Position numbers and translations under genes: made by a program. From Amyloporia xantha (taxonomy: Eukaryota; Basidiomycota; Agaricomycetes; Polyporales; Adustoporiaceae): 64,000 nt of DNA. A model generated the notes under the pieces. The model saw nothing but the letters and a program-made list of their open reading frames with translations, was not told the DNA's origin and searched no databases. Shown one piece after another: positions 11,513 to 23,282 of the stretch; the stretch's first letter is position 1; the number at the start of each line of letters is the position of its first letter. The stretch covers positions 496,001 to 560,000 of the forward strand of contig JAYKKR010000011.1 in the NCBI GenBank assembly GCA_036971615.1, written 5' to 3'.

Positions 11513-12175
11513 CTACGGCCGTGCAACAACGGCAAATAGTATGACGAGAATTATGAAAACAACGTATAAGAGAATACGCCTGATATCGCAAAGCGGTACA
11601 AGATCTGGTAACAACGGGACGGGAGCTCCCCGCATCAAGTAAGGCTGGACTTCCACCACTGCCAATAATTGAGCTGCTACCGTCCGAGCACGCTCATGGG
11701 CCTCTTCGGCATGAAGGCCGAAGCACCGAAGGAGTCGCCAGTAGGTCTCGGTACTCGGTAGTCGAACCTGAAACCACTCGCCGCTGAAGTGCCAGCGTAC
11801 TAGAAGGTGAGACTAATGGGGTTCAATATCAGCATTGATCGTATTCCGCCTAATATCGAGCCACTACCTCATGACTTGCAACACGAACAGTCTCGTCGAG
11901 AAGGAGCGCATAGTAATCTGGACCGTTACCTAACGTGGGCTTGGCAATGAGAACGTCTGTCAGAGACCAGCGGTTAAGAGAGGTTTTCTGACATGTACAA
12001 CACATCACTAGGGCTCACAATTCTTGCTCGGTAATTTGGCAAAGACTATAGTAGCAGGCTGGGGCACGCAGGAGCCCCCACCACTGCCAATTATTGCAAC
12101 TTGTTCAGGATGCTTGAAGTCCTCAACGCGTTCCGCAAAAATAATCTCAATTCCACTATGCGTGCTAATTAGCAT
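11513..12175 (-). CDS. Tail-anchored hypothetical protein, 181 aa
   Basis: Exons 12175-12019, 11956-11868 and 11812-11513 sum to 546 nt. The protein begins MLISTHSGIEIIFAE. It has a charged central part (YYALLLDETVRVASHE; RWHFSGEWFQVRLPS; ETYWRLLRCFGLHAEEAHER) and ends in one hydrophobic segment, ILLYVVFIILVILFAVVARP, right at the C-terminus. That is the layout of a tail-anchored membrane protein with its bulk in the cytosol or nucleoplasm. The frame is open upstream of 12175, so an upstream exon is possible. No family recognised. Confidence 0.6.
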
Positions 12176-12797
12176 GTTACGGATGCAAACAGAGAAATTA
12201 CTCGCAAGGGAGCTAGAGGAGAAGGGCCAGCCTGGGAGGACATTATGGTTGAAAACCAAGACCGTATAAAAGAAAGATATGACATGTATGTTGTATGAAC
12301 CGGCGTGGAGTGGTACAGCAGGTTGAGTAGGGATGAGTGTCGGATTGATCAAGGCGAAGAATGTCGTAGGCTTATATCTTGGACTCTGATCGGATTATCT
12401 AACGTTGAACTATGCAATTTTCTTCCATTGTCTACTGACTTGGAGTCCAGCTATTGGCGAGCGACAAAGTCGGAGAGACGCGCCCGGCACTGCAGTGCGC
12501 ACTGGCAGGATGCCATGGCCAGGAGATGCCAGGCCGTCTTGTCCATGGCTTATCTAAGAGGTGATCGGTGATGATCTCAAGATCTCAGATGCAGATTGTC
12601 TTGGGACATCATACGATCGCTACCTGACAACGGCGTTGCGACCTCACATGGACATTGCCATTGTTCTTTCATGCTGTCTTCACCATTGTCTCCTCCAATT
12701 GGAAAACTCGGCTTCTCTGCCTGATAAACTGAGCTCCTGCCCGCTAAAATGTCCGTATACCCTCGCCGTTCAGCATCATAATCACGTCGCAGACTCG
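12176..12797. other. Divergent promoter region, no firm gene
   Basis: Between the tail-anchored gene and the next plus-strand gene. A minus-strand open frame at 12577-12804 (MPSSLRRDYDAERRGY) overlaps the neighbouring start and could not be joined to anything. Confidence 0.4.
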
Positions 12798-13661
12798 ATG
12801 GCACGGCCTGACGCCATGTATTTCGTCTTTACATTCTGCTAGCATTACTGACATTAAACTGCTCTTCATAGTAACATCGTGCATTTCATTACCACGAAAT
12901 GCCGGGTAGTCGAAACCACAGAGTTGATGGTGTCAAATGAGTTCGACGAAGCGGATTCTGTCCATGTTCATCTCGCAATAGTCGAAATTTTCCCGGACAT
13001 GTGTAAGTACCCTACTATCCCTCGTAATTGGCTTCCTACATCTTATGGAGTCTTTGAAAGATTCGGTTATTGCTACTAAACTGTCGACAATCGAAGATCC
13101 CAAGTGCGTCTTCAAAGGTGTGTTCCACCCCGAGTGGCAATTTTCGTGCAACCAGGTGAGTCATGGCAGCTATCTTCGCGCTTCTATAATGCTCAATTCC
13201 ATGAACAGAGCTCCCTGTATGCAGGCTGGTGGATGCCTGCTCGCTGTGCTTTCCTCCAAATACTCTTTGATGACGAGGCAGACTTCTGGGCCTTTACTAC
13301 GACTTACGAGCGCGGACGAGCCCAAGCAGAGATTCATTGGAGGCACATCCTCGCTGCACTACTTCGAGCGCATTTAGAGCTCTACACCCAAACTCCTGCC
13401 ACTGGCTCTTCTCTGTCTATTCGTCAATCGACGACTGCGCGCGAAGTCTCTGCATCGGTTGACCCCTTGGCTGCATCAGACCCGGAGTACGGCACTCAAG
13501 TCTTGGCCACAGAAACAGAAACGGTGGACATGAGTACAATATCCTTGTATCAGCTCCTTCTCCGTGGCTGCCGAGCCATCCGCAGCTGGATCACGGTATG
13601 TGTCGCGGCGTTTGTCCTGTGATCACCAGTTAATTTTTTGCAATAGGCGTCCCGCAACTAA
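12798..13661 (+). CDS. Hypothetical cargo protein, 215 aa
   Basis: Five exons: 12798-12817, 12872-13002, 13061-13155, 13209-13595, 13647-13661 (648 nt). The first exon has only 20 nt and encodes MARPDA. The protein continues NIVHFITTKCRVVETTEL, later FHPEWQFSCNQ and SSLYAGWWMPARCAFLQ, then a helical acidic-basic stretch and a Thr/Ser-rich C-terminal third. There is no membrane segment or signal peptide. I recognise no family. It is divergently arranged to the tail-anchored gene. Confidence 0.6.
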
Positions 13662-13972
13662 GGCAGGGTCTTATATTAGCGTTGCATCTGGTAATGGTAG
13701 AAGACTTCGTATCATAGCTAGTCCTAGACCATTCGCAATACTGCTAGTCTCCGTCTTTACTGTAATCTCAGCGTTGTGTGATATCTCAGTCAAGAGACTC
13801 AATGCGAACGATACATGTACGAACAGTTTCGTATACGGCCAACTTCTGAAAGAGGTTTAGTGTCGCGGAGTGTGTGATAAAGCTCCGCCGCCGCTTTCAG
13901 AGGTCTGTCTGATCTTTTCGCCTCTGTTTTTTCACCCACCCTCACGACGACCAAATACCCGACCCACTTGAT

Positions 13973-14698
13973 ATGCTCGACCCACTCGATACACCCGACC
14001 CACTTAATTTGCCAAACCCAGTCGATATACCCGACCCACGGGGTACGCCTAAACCACTCGATCATTCTTTCAGTGGATATCCATGGGGGAATGAAGACCA
14101 CTACAGTGGACCGTATATGGTGTTACAGGTCCGCTTACTCAGTCTGGGTTTTGCGGGCTATCCCCCGACATGGGGACTATTGGAGCCGCCTCCAGAGAGT
14201 TTGCGGTTGGGACAGCTGGTCGAACTTAGGGAGCGTGAGGACCCGTCGTCGCGTGGCAAAGCGCGCATCCTCGCTATCAGGGTTGTAGAAGACCATTACG
14301 TTGAATTCTGGCTGGACAACCGATGCTACCTCTGCGTCCCACGGTCAGCAACATCCCACCTGATGCCATCGAAATTGGAGACGAGACTCAGTCTCTCGGG
14401 AAGCCTTCGCACCATTGACGGATTTGCGCCGTTCAATTTCTATCCCCTCTTCCGTGAAGTTTGCCCTCGTATCAGCATCCTTCGTGCAATGTATGTGCAT
14501 GCACACACGGACGTGAACACACATGGCGAAGTGGAGATCGAAGAGATGTATAAGAGTGTAGTGAGGGTTAAGAAGGTCATGATTCCGCCGCTGGAAGAAC
14601 CGAAGTGGGCTGGTTGTGGTTCTCGAGTTGCGGATGGCATGGTGACTGTGCCAGGTTCTTCCGGTTCGTGGTTATTTCTCGCAATATTTGCTTATTGA
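13973..14698 (+). CDS. Hypothetical cargo protein with Asp-Pro repeats
   Basis: An open frame of 241 codons. It opens with imperfect six-residue repeats of the DPLDTP / DPLNLP / NPVDIP type (first 30 residues), followed by a globular-looking region (YMVLQVRLLSLGFAGYPP; GQLVELREREDPSSRGKAR; VVEDHYVEFWLDNRCYL; APFNFYPLFREVCPR; KVMIPPLEEPKWAGC). The repeat continues upstream in frame, so the true start may be earlier. A donor near 14652 (CCAGGTTCTTCC) and open frames at 14804-15226 suggest that it is spliced on into hydrophobic sequence; I could not fix the join. No family recognised. Confidence 0.5.
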   Translation: MLDPLDTPDPLNLPNPVDIPDPRGTPKPLDHSFSGYPWGNEDHYSGPYMVLQVRLLSLGFAGYPPTWGLLEPPPESLRLGQLVELREREDPSSRGKARILAIRVVEDHYVEFWLDNRCYLCVPRSATSHLMPSKLETRLSLSGSLRTIDGFAPFNFYPLFREVCPRISILRAMYVHAHTDVNTHGEVEIEEMYKSVVRVKKVMIPPLEEPKWAGCGSRVADGMVTVPGSSGSWLFLAIFAY

Positions 14699-15387
14699 CT
14701 GAAGGATGATGAGCAGTTGTTTAAAATATACATATGCACTTCTTGTGCAGCCTCATTCTAATTCTCGTGCTCCTGCTATGTTGCGTTCGCGCTCTTCCGT
14801 CACTTGCTTTTCAATTGCTTTGATTGTTCCACCGCTTGGACCCTCCTGTTATCACAGTCATGTTCTCTCCCTACTTGTCAATCTCCTCTTATTTTGCACC
14901 TGCGTTCCTTCTTGTTACCTTCATGTCTCGCCGCCAACGGTTCTCTCGCTACCCGACTCGGAGTCATTATTTGCGTCTACATTTGGCGTAACTATGCTGT
15001 ACATCTCACTACCATCCATATCGGATTTCTGGTATCTGTTTCAAATCAATCGCACATGCTGGCACGGCATAAACAACGACGAGAACACCCGTGTACTACT
15101 ACCCTTTATGGCGACCGTCCCTCCCTCACTCGAGTCGAAGCGTGCTATTTTAGGTCTGCCTACGGGAGACAAACGACTGCCGTACTTAGGCTGTCTCTCG
15201 GGGCCGACAACGGGATGTTAACATAATGCCAAGATTTGCAGAAGCGATTTGAGGTGCAGGGCCATTCTAAATTGTCACCTTCCGGAATGCATTGGGGCAG
15301 AGAATCTTTTGTTCCTTGTCTTCGGAGTAGATTGTCTAGCGGCCATCAGAATGCTAATGGACGATGTATGAAGAGACTCAAACCCTC
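14699..15387 (+). other. Possible 3' exons of the preceding gene
   Basis: Two overlapping open frames (14706-15221 and 14804-15226) contain hydrophobic stretches and one plausible ending (YWRNYAVHLTTIHIGF-like, stop at 15226). Which frame is used cannot be decided by eye. Beyond 15226 I see nothing to 15387. Confidence 0.3.
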
Positions 15388-15663
15388 TTAGTCGAACAAT
15401 ACTGCCGGCAGTCTGTTCGCGATAGAACAATGGACCAGATCCGTATCCAGCACGATCGCAGGCTGAGATAGCTCGATCGGTAACGTTACAGACTCATTTA
15501 AGTCAAGAAACCCTGAAGTACCCGTTCTCCTCAACGGCTTATCTAACATGCCCAAATCTCCTACTCTGACATACCAGCATCGTGAGCATTTACCTTCCTG
15601 GCAGTGACATCGCGTTCTCAAGACTGTATGCAGGCACCGAGAGAGCCATCAGTAGCCTTGTCC
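15388..15663 (-). CDS. Small hypothetical gene or terminal exon
   Basis: A minus-strand stretch ends with VGDLGMLDKPLRRTGTSG, then FLDLNESVTLPIELSQP and ANRLPAVLFD (stop at 15388). It looks protein-like. An ATG-led upstream piece near 15650 (MALSVPAYSLENAMSLPG) could join it only through a 28-nt intron, which is too short to be normal, so the model is uncertain. No family recognised. Confidence 0.3.
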
Positions 15664-15969
15664 AGACGGGAAAGACTACATTCACCACAAAGTCCTTATT
15701 ATCATGTAGTACGTCTTTTCTTGATCGTGCTTCGGAGTGACGCTTACTACAGTGTTGTAACCCTAGTGCGCCAACATTGCAAAGTTGAAGGGAGTCACCT
15801 TGGTACCCAACATTCTGAACGCGTGAAGAGAGCTTTGATCAAGGAGGTGCGACCGCACGTCATATTTTCAAAATACAGGCGAGTGAAACCGCCGTCTATA
15901 GCAGCGGCGCCGTCGCATCCTCTTTGACAGGGAGGAGGGTCTAATCGTGGCGACCAAAGCGGGGATCAA

Positions 15970-16563
15970 ATGGTATACCTACCCAAAACATGGCGTGGTA
16001 CGCTTGCTGACATATTGAACAGTTATACGACTTTCAACAATGAAGATGGAAATGAAGGTGGTGACGTACGTCCTTGCTCCATGCTTCTGATCCATACCGA
16101 CGCACTGAGAATGATATACACGAAAACCAGCTCCTGTTGCAGCTTTTAGTAGATATACGAAACAGGATATCTGCGTTTGAGAAGTTTGCAGATGGCGATC
16201 AGAGGGCCAGCCCGGCTTGTATGCCCCGGGAGATATCCACTCTTGAGCTGAAGGAGTTACCTATGAGGGTCGAATTCCTCTTCCTGGGTATGATGCGGCG
16301 CCATGAAGACGCACGCAGCGCGAAGCTTGAACGGCAGGTACGCCAGTAGTGATTGTCTTAGCTTGATACTAAACTATCGATGCCAGATCACTAGAAAGAT
16401 ATTACGCGCCATGAATGTGTCGGCCAGCGAAACGGACAACGACATATGGAGTGCGATGGATAGCGAGACAGATGGCGAGATGGACCACGAGACGGACATC
16501 GAGATGGACAGCGAGCCGGACACTGAGATGGATTTTGGGACGGATACTTCGAGTGAAGTGTAA
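15970..16563 (+). CDS. Acidic-repeat cargo protein, 166 aa
   Basis: Exons 15970-16065, 16110-16337 and 16387-16563 sum to 501 nt. It starts MVYLPKTWRGTLADILN. The middle is helical with leucines (ENQLLLQLLVDIRNRIS; LELKELPMRVEFLFLGMM). The C-terminal 45 residues are repeats of E-(T/P)-D-x-E-M-D-x, strongly acidic, ending TDTSSEV. Acidic tails of this type occur in histone chaperones and activators, but nothing else supports that here. Confidence 0.65.
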
Positions 16564-16688
16564 ACAATTCATCAGGAGTGCAGTGCCCCCTGTACGAGTG
16601 ATCAAAATACGTTGTTCACTCTAAGACCCGAGAGTTTCTTCTCCCACCTTAGCTACCTTAGCCAACTCTCATAGCCCTTGAATATGCA

Positions 16689-17252
16689 TTAGATATGTAC
16701 TCCAATAATGTCTGGCTTGGTATGACGGCGTTCAGTATTAGGTTTCACCCAAGCTGGATCACCGCTCTGGGAGAACGTTAAAACTAACTGGGGGAGCGCA
16801 GGGTGCCTATGTTCCCTCCCCAAAAGTACATTTATCCAACCCCCTTCACTTGGCATGAATATCCAGACTTGTATGCGAACGGGCCGCGCAAGGTCATCAG
16901 ATGGAAGACGATGGACATACAAGTCTCCTGCGGCCGGCCGAGCACCGGGATGAATGCGGGTGGGTTTGACTAGGGGCTCTTCGCCAGTGCTGCTGTACCA
17001 AACGATATAATGACTCGTTCGTCGAATCTTGTGTCTCAGCGGTTCTAGATACTGGACTCAAATACGTCAGCAACTTTCTCGTGAATAAGGCTTATTAACG
17101 AACAGCATGCTGCGGTACCATTCCGGGAAGACCAGCCGTCGGCTGCAGAGCAAACAGTGAGAATTCAGATGCAAAGTCAGCGATATCAAACAAACTTGCG
17201 AGCGAGTCGCCGTGCCATTATGTGGAGGCGGAGGCAACTGTGGCTCGGACAC
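16689..17252 (-). CDS. Hypothetical cargo protein, 151 aa
   Basis: Exons 17252-17196, 17142-17100 and 17044-16689 sum to 456 nt. It begins MSEPQLPPPPHNGTATRSQ, a proline-rich leader. The body reads PLRHKIRRTSHYIVWYSS, then EEPLVKPTRIHPGARPAAGD, RIQVWIFMPSEGGWINVLLG and ends TKPDIIGVHI. It is small and without membrane segments. No family recognised. Confidence 0.6.
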
Positions 17253-17653
17253 CCTGTTCGATTTATCGAAGTTGGTCGCACGATGCTCCGACTGTTCACG
17301 AATTAGCAGAAACTGATGATCAGTTCAAGATACGCACTGTAATCTGTTTGACTTGAAAGTTCCTACGTAAGGTGTAGGTGACTGCCGAGTCCTGTATGCT
17401 AGGTCCAGAAGCCGGAAGCTCACAATGGGTGACAGTCCCGCGTTCGGCCACCGTGAAGTGTACGAGCCATTGGGGCGATATGTTCGCAGATGTCCACGGA
17501 AGAGACATGATGGCCACAACAAGAGGATCGTTCCTATGACAATTTATGTTCAGTCGATGTCTTGGCAAAATTAGTTTTGCATTGTTCCTTGAGCGGCTCA
17601 CTGTGTCGCGATGACGGCCGCAACGAAACCGTCCTTCATTATTCTCCCCCGCC

Positions 17654-19572
17654 ATGCTTGCGGAAGAGCTTCACCTCAACATGCAAAGCGAGATCCTCGA
17701 AAAATTTGAAGAGCTCTTTCGGTCGGCAGCTGAACAGCTTGGAAACGCCAGCCTTGGGGAGGAAACGATCCGGCTACGGGCTAGCCAAATCCGAGCCCTG
17801 TTGACCGATGCGATCGAATCTGCTAATATGGGTTCAGCCGCACATTCCACAGAAGAGTTGCTCAACGATATCTTCCCCAACAGCGAGCAAGACACGCTTT
17901 TATATGATCCCGAAACAGTTTTGAACCGACTGCTGGCGAAGTTGCAAAGGGATGTCGATAATAAATATATCAGGCGGAAGGCAGACAAGCCGTCTGCCGA
18001 TCGCAAAGTGGAAGAGAGCCAGAAGGAAACGGCGGGTCCACGCAAGTCCCTCGATATCCAAATACAAGGTATGCCTTCAGTTGGGTTCTTCTTTGATAGC
18101 TGATGTCGAAGCATTGGGAAGATGGAAGTCCCTCAGATCGTGAGAGACTGGGCAACATAGACGCGACCTTATCGAATCTAAATGCTACGCTTTTCGAACT
18201 CGAGACACGGATGGAAGGACGAGACGAACGGATTGAAGAACATTGCGGATCAACCCGTGATGAATTGAGTGACATGAAAGCAGAGCTGGTGAGCTTAGAG
18301 ATCATGCGCATGGGCAACAGTTAATGGACGGGCTGTGCGGTTCTTACAGAAGCGTCAACGGGTGGAAGTCGAAGATCTCCTTGATTCATTATCGAAGCTG
18401 CACGGACGAGTGTCGACTCTCGAGAGTACTGTACCCTCCGTGAAGGCAGCTTTGAGACGTTCTCATGGTGAGGTTCCTCTATCTACCAGGGGCACGGCGC
18501 TATATACAACGCTGTCAGGTAATCTCGAGAACCTACTCGGCGATGTCAAGCTTGAGCTGCAAGCTTGCATTTCCCGATACCGCGCCTTGTGCATTGCCGA
18601 CATTCGCAATGTAGACAGGAAGTTAGTAACAAAGGTGACCCAGTTGACAACTATCCTTGACCAGTACATCGCCGTTGGCCACACCCTCAATACTCTCGCG
18701 CGAGAAGTCAACCTAGGATTAACAGACCGTGATACGGTATGCACAAATCGGACGGACACATGCAATACTAAACTAATCCTCGTTGACAAGACCGCGTCCT
18801 TGCACCCCACCGTTCTTTGCACGCAACTAGGTCACCAGTACGGGAACAATGTTCCTGCACAGGAACGGACGATCATCGGTTCATTGCGGTCCCAATCTGT
18901 ACTGGTACGTTGCCGTTTGCCTACTGCCACTCAGACTACTCTAGAACGACTTCCTATTCTTCATCAGACCCACCAAAACCCTGGAAAGATTGCTGAAGCC
19001 GAGTCACCTACAAATTCTATATCAGCGTTATGGCCGGACATGACTGCCGATATGTATAGCCCTTCTGTAAGTATCTCACTTGCGCCGTTACTGGATAGTT
19101 TCTCAGCCAGTTCAAACCTTAGGCTAGTCGGAACTGGTTCTCCAAGCAAGTCGCTCTCTCCGCGGAAACTGGTTTGAACGTGGCAAGCATTCTCAGTAGG
19201 TTCCATATGTACTCCAGGTATGTTGTTAATTTTCTTGCATCAGCGAAGGATAACATTAGTGTCGCCAGTGCTCGGATGGAAAGCATCTTCGTCCGCATTG
19301 ACAGTGCTTGGCGCATGTTTGAATTTGGAAAGATGACCACTATATTTCGTCTCAAGTCTCCGCCGGCATTCTCCTTCTCTCGCTTCAAGATAACGGCGCA
19401 ATCTCGCTTCGCTTTTGAGTTCCTTCCCATCAAGTATCCAGCCTTTGTCATCTCATTATGCATGCTGCTTGCGGCTATCATATCCCTTATGTATGTTTTT
19501 GAGATACTCTTCATCATGCAGGTCGATGGTGAGCTCAGGGAAGGGTTTATTGGTAACGACATTTGTATGTAG
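17654..19572 (+). CDS. Coiled-coil protein with C-terminal membrane segment, 582 aa
   Basis: Exons 17654-18068, 18122-18288, 18350-19066 and 19123-19572 sum to 1749 nt. Heptad-like charged helices fill residues 1-300 (MLAEELHLNMQSEILEKFEE; LSNLNATLFELETRMEGRDE; VEVEDLLDSLSKLHGRVSTL). A helical stretch comes before the single hydrophobic segment at about 541-565 (FVISLCMLLAAIISLMYVFE), which is followed by a 17-residue tail. A 54-nt in-frame segment at 18735-18788 has GTATGC and AAG ends and may be a further intron. The layout of coiled coil, one C-terminal membrane span and a short luminal tail is that of nuclear-envelope or organelle tethers. The neighbouring SUN-domain gene makes a nuclear-envelope role tempting, but the tail has no KASH Pro-Pro-Pro ending. 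Confidence 0.7.
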
Positions 19573-19730
19573 ACTCATCTAGTGCATATACTCAAGTGGA
19601 ACGATAGCGTAAGACAGCAAAAGCACGTGTAAACGACAGCAAAAGCGCGTGTGAACGAGATGTTGCAAACAAAGTTATTGTGAACGAATGATAGGAAGGC
19701 AATTGCATACGAAGGTAATCATGCTTATGC

Positions 19731-21260
19731 TTAAGGCCGCTTTATGCCCAGGAGCTTGAATTCTGCTCGCCTAATCCTCAGCTCATGACACATAAACTGA
19801 CTAATGCACTCACGGAAAAACAGCGGCGAGCCACGATCGATATTGATGTCGAACTGTCGGTCACCGAATGCCGCTGCAGGGAGCTTGATGATGCGAGAGC
19901 CCCCGGCCTTCATTCCAAGCATTCCATTCTCTATGACTGGTTTGAAGACTGGTCAGTTCTGTTTCTGACAAGTAAAACATGCCACGCACCAGTCAGCATG
20001 GTGCCACTTCCTACTGTCAACTCGAGCTACAAGCGATGTTTGAGTTCGGGCTGAGTGGAGGCACAATAGTATACGTACGCCCTTGCCTTCAACATTCTCA
20101 TCGAGGACTTTACCGTCTGGTAACTGCAGCTTAAACCACACGTTGATGATATCCCCAACGGCGGTTGATAGTTCTCCTTGACCAATGTCAACATCTTTGA
20201 TGGTATAGACATCACCTCCGGATATCTTAGTCGGAACGACCTCCTGCTTGACGGTAACCGAAGACTGCGAGGCATAAGTACCTGGTCCACGGTGCTCCTC
20301 GCGAGAGTTGTCGCTTATAAGCAGGGAGTCTACAGCAGAAGATTCAGAAATCTTTGTAGTTTCTTGAGTCAAACCGGCCGATGCCTGCTGAGAGTCAGCC
20401 AAAAATAGAGTGCAATCATGGAGCAGATACATACATCGGCTTGTGGACGCTTGCCCCGCGCGTTATCCGAAAGAGGCTTTCCGACATAGCCCGCGGAACG
20501 ACGTACGTCAGCAGGTGTCGTCGAGTGTGCCATGTGAGACAGGCCGTTACGGGTTGGAACTGGGCTGGCTCGAGGCGCGACAATTTCGTACTCTAATTTG
20601 GTACGCTTCCTTTTTACTTCGTGGAGGTCGTCGACGTTTTCCTGTGCGGAGGCGACTCTTCTATAACGTAATCAGGAGAGAGGCCAAGACTGATGTAACA
20701 TGCCCTTGCCTGTCTGTGAACGGCATGGTCACTGCGGTTGCAATGATAGAATTGCTCCCTGCCTGCGACAGATCACCTGTGCCGAAATAGTTCCCAGCTA
20801 GGCATACAGGGCTATACATATTATTAAATGCGGTTCCCTCGCCTCAGTAGATACACGTACTTTGACCCGATGACCTCGAAAAGGACTTGCTCATTCGCAT
20901 TAAGGACGAGGTTCAGCGTGTAATGTTCGACCTAGAATAGGCAAGTTCAACTATAGTAGTTGTGAGACATAAAGGCCTACCTGTCTGGGAAAAAGAGTGA
21001 AGAGAATGACACGCTCGACGGACGAAGTCGACGACGGGTCGAACGGCTTCTTCGTGAAGGTCATCAGGACACATGTGCGGGTGGAGCCTTCACCTTCTCC
21101 GAGGGCAGCGTTGGTGATACGTAAGTGAACGCCTTGCGGTTTGACCTCTTCTTTCCGCCCGGGCTGCAGTGTAGTCCCCCTGCAAGCGATGATCATCAGT
21201 GGACAGATCAACAGTCCAGCCCGGCACTCACCAGAGCCCAACTACCTGTTCCGAAAGCAT
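19731..21260 (-). CDS. Nuclear FKBP (nucleoplasmin-like N-terminus plus diverged FKBP domain)
   Basis: Start MLSEQVVGLW at 21260, stop at 19731. The N-terminal nucleoplasmin-like fold is clear from TTLQPGRKEEVKPQGVHLRI and TNAALGE, then VEHYTLNLVLNANEQVLFEV and AGNYF. This is the layout of FKBP39/Fpr3/Fpr4, nucleolar histone chaperones with peptidyl-prolyl isomerase activity. The long acidic tract of that family is much reduced; a short basic patch EVKRKRTK remains. The C-terminal FKBP domain (SGGDVYTIKDVDIGQGEL; GKVLDENVEGKG; GMLGMKAGGSRIIKLPA; EFKLLGIKRP) keeps the fold signature. At the positions of FKBP12 Tyr26, Phe36, Trp59 and Tyr82 it has Phe, Leu, Ile and Phe, so isomerase activity and drug binding are doubtful. 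One intron (20709-20661) has a GC donor. Confidence 0.82.
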
Positions 21261-21631
21261 GATTGTACGGCAAGTCGAGTATAGCACAGGTCAAAGAAGT
21301 ACGTAGTGATCCCTGGTGCGGAAAAGGTTGGAGGGAGAGCTCTTGATTGAGCTACACTCGCATTCAAGTCATTTATACTAGGGCTTAGGGGTCAAGACCG
21401 CACTGTGACTGATCATGAGGGTGAGACAAAGGAGGCGCGATCGCATGCACGTGTATACCACGTCTCCAGATCGGCGATTTTCATATCCACGCCCGGGCCC
21501 GATCGTATGTACTAGGGACACAAAGGCATCTGACCGCCATTGTTCGATTTAATCAGGTATACATGGTCAGATAATAGACCCATTCGTCCGACCAAGCTCG
21601 CAGCTTCATGATCACTTCTGTCTCATCGACG

Positions 21632-23282
21632 ATGGCTCAGCAAGAGACATTTGCTGCCAGAAGACTCTTAAGAGAAGAGCCTTCCTACACCGATCTAACA
21701 GCTCTGAGCCCAGGACATCCTTCGGTATGTGCAGAGAAACACCAAAGACTACACTTTTGGTATTGACAATGTCTATGTTAATAAGTGTTTCAGCCCTAGT
21801 TCTCGTCAACTTGAAGTCAGAGGCCGTTCCCGACCCACTATGAAGAAGAACGACAAGAACGACAGATTTCAGGTAAGCATCATCCTTATTCACTATAGCA
21901 TATAGCTCTCAGCCTGCAAACAGAGAGACGAACCATCCTCATACTTGCGAGGCGAATCCATCAATAGGGGAACATTTAGTACGCAAGGGAGGTACACGCA
22001 CCGGTCAGCCTCTCCAGAAAGGCTCGTGCGCTCGAGTCCACGGTCACTCTCGCGTTCGCGTTCTCCTTCGCCGATCTGTATGGTCCGTGTTAAGCCGATC
22101 TACGAGGAATCGTCCTCAGATACGATGCGAGCTTTACGATGCGATTCACCTATCACTGCGATCCCTTCATCGACTCTGCCTGCCATGAGTCTCCCAGCTG
22201 AGCTCCCAGCCCAGTTCACTGTCAGCAGATGGAGTCCCATTCCAGCTGTGTGGCCTGCAAGCCCAACGGGCTCTACAACGCCAAGCTCTTCTGTATCGCT
22301 TAATATCCATCAGCCAGTCCCCCAACATGGCATCTACGAGCCCGAGCGGGACCTATTGCCTCTTGATCTTGCACCTACACCCCTTCCCGATCTTGCCCCA
22401 ACGTCCCATTTCCTACGTCGCTCACGGAATGTGGCGGCGAGAGTCAGATATTGGACATGCTCTATGCTATCATTTTTTGCACAGTATCTCATACGACCCG
22501 CGCTGTGGACCGCAGTCACTGGACTGGCAGGTGCGGTCCTCCTACAAATGATATGCCGAACTGCAATGCTTCGGGAGCGTTTTCCGGAATTGCATTATCT
22601 CTGTCTTCACGAGGCCCCGTGCGTCAATGGGATGGACCGTGGGTCTTCGTCCCCATGGATGCTCACAGAATCACCTGTCCGATACGATTTCGCCAATGTT
22701 GAGACTGGGGCACGACCTATCATGTCTCTCACGTCGACAACGTACGCCACCCAGGAGCGGCATGTTGCCGCATTTTTCCAGCGACTATTGCGCTTCAAAG
22801 ATGCCAGATCACACACGCCCTCAGTTGCTCTTGGTGCAGACTTGCGTCTGGGCAGCTGTTGGCCAATGTCTGGGTCATCCGGACATATAGGTATCAAGTT
22901 ATCATACCCTGTCCACGTCTTCAGCGTCACGATCGACCACGTACCGACGCAGTTCGCTCGCGACATTCAGACTGCACCTCGTTCTTTCGTGTTATGGGGC
23001 CTAGTCCCGCACGGCGCACCTCTACCTGTATCCGAGCCCTTGCAAGGGTGGACGACCTCGTCTACACTCCCAGAAAGACTGCACGTGTCTGCGGAGTATA
23101 TGCTGTTCCCACTTGCTGGTTTCGAATATAACATCAATTCATCCCAAAATACTCAGTCGTTCGAAACGGATGTTCGCTTACGTCCACTTAAGTTCGAGCA
23201 GGTCATCTTAGAGATCCTCGATAATTGGGGTCATAGCGAGTTCACTTGTCTCTATAAAGTGGGCATTCACGGAGAGCTGTAG
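21632..23282 (+). CDS. SUN-domain (Sad1/UNC-84) protein, 512 aa
   Basis: Exons 21632-21724, 21786-21872 and 21924-23282 sum to 1539 nt; an in-frame ATG also lies at 21608. The first intron uses an AAG acceptor. The N-terminus is rich in Arg-Ser (RSASPERLVRSSPRSLSRSR), then Pro/Ser-rich. A membrane segment lies at about 249-270 (LIRPALWTAVTGLAGAVLLQ). The SUN domain fills the last 145 residues: LGSCWPMSGSSGHIGIKLSY, APRSFVLWGL and the diagnostic NWGHSEFTCLYKVGIHGEL. SUN proteins sit in the inner nuclear membrane and bind KASH proteins to link nucleus and cytoskeleton. There is little coiled coil between membrane and domain, so it is shorter than host-type SUN proteins. It is transposon cargo, divergent to the FKBP gene. 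Confidence 0.88.

Noticed and set aside
17671..18822. Minus-strand frames of 115-147 aa
   Set aside because: Antisense of the coiled-coil gene, whose plus-strand exons join in frame over 1749 nt.
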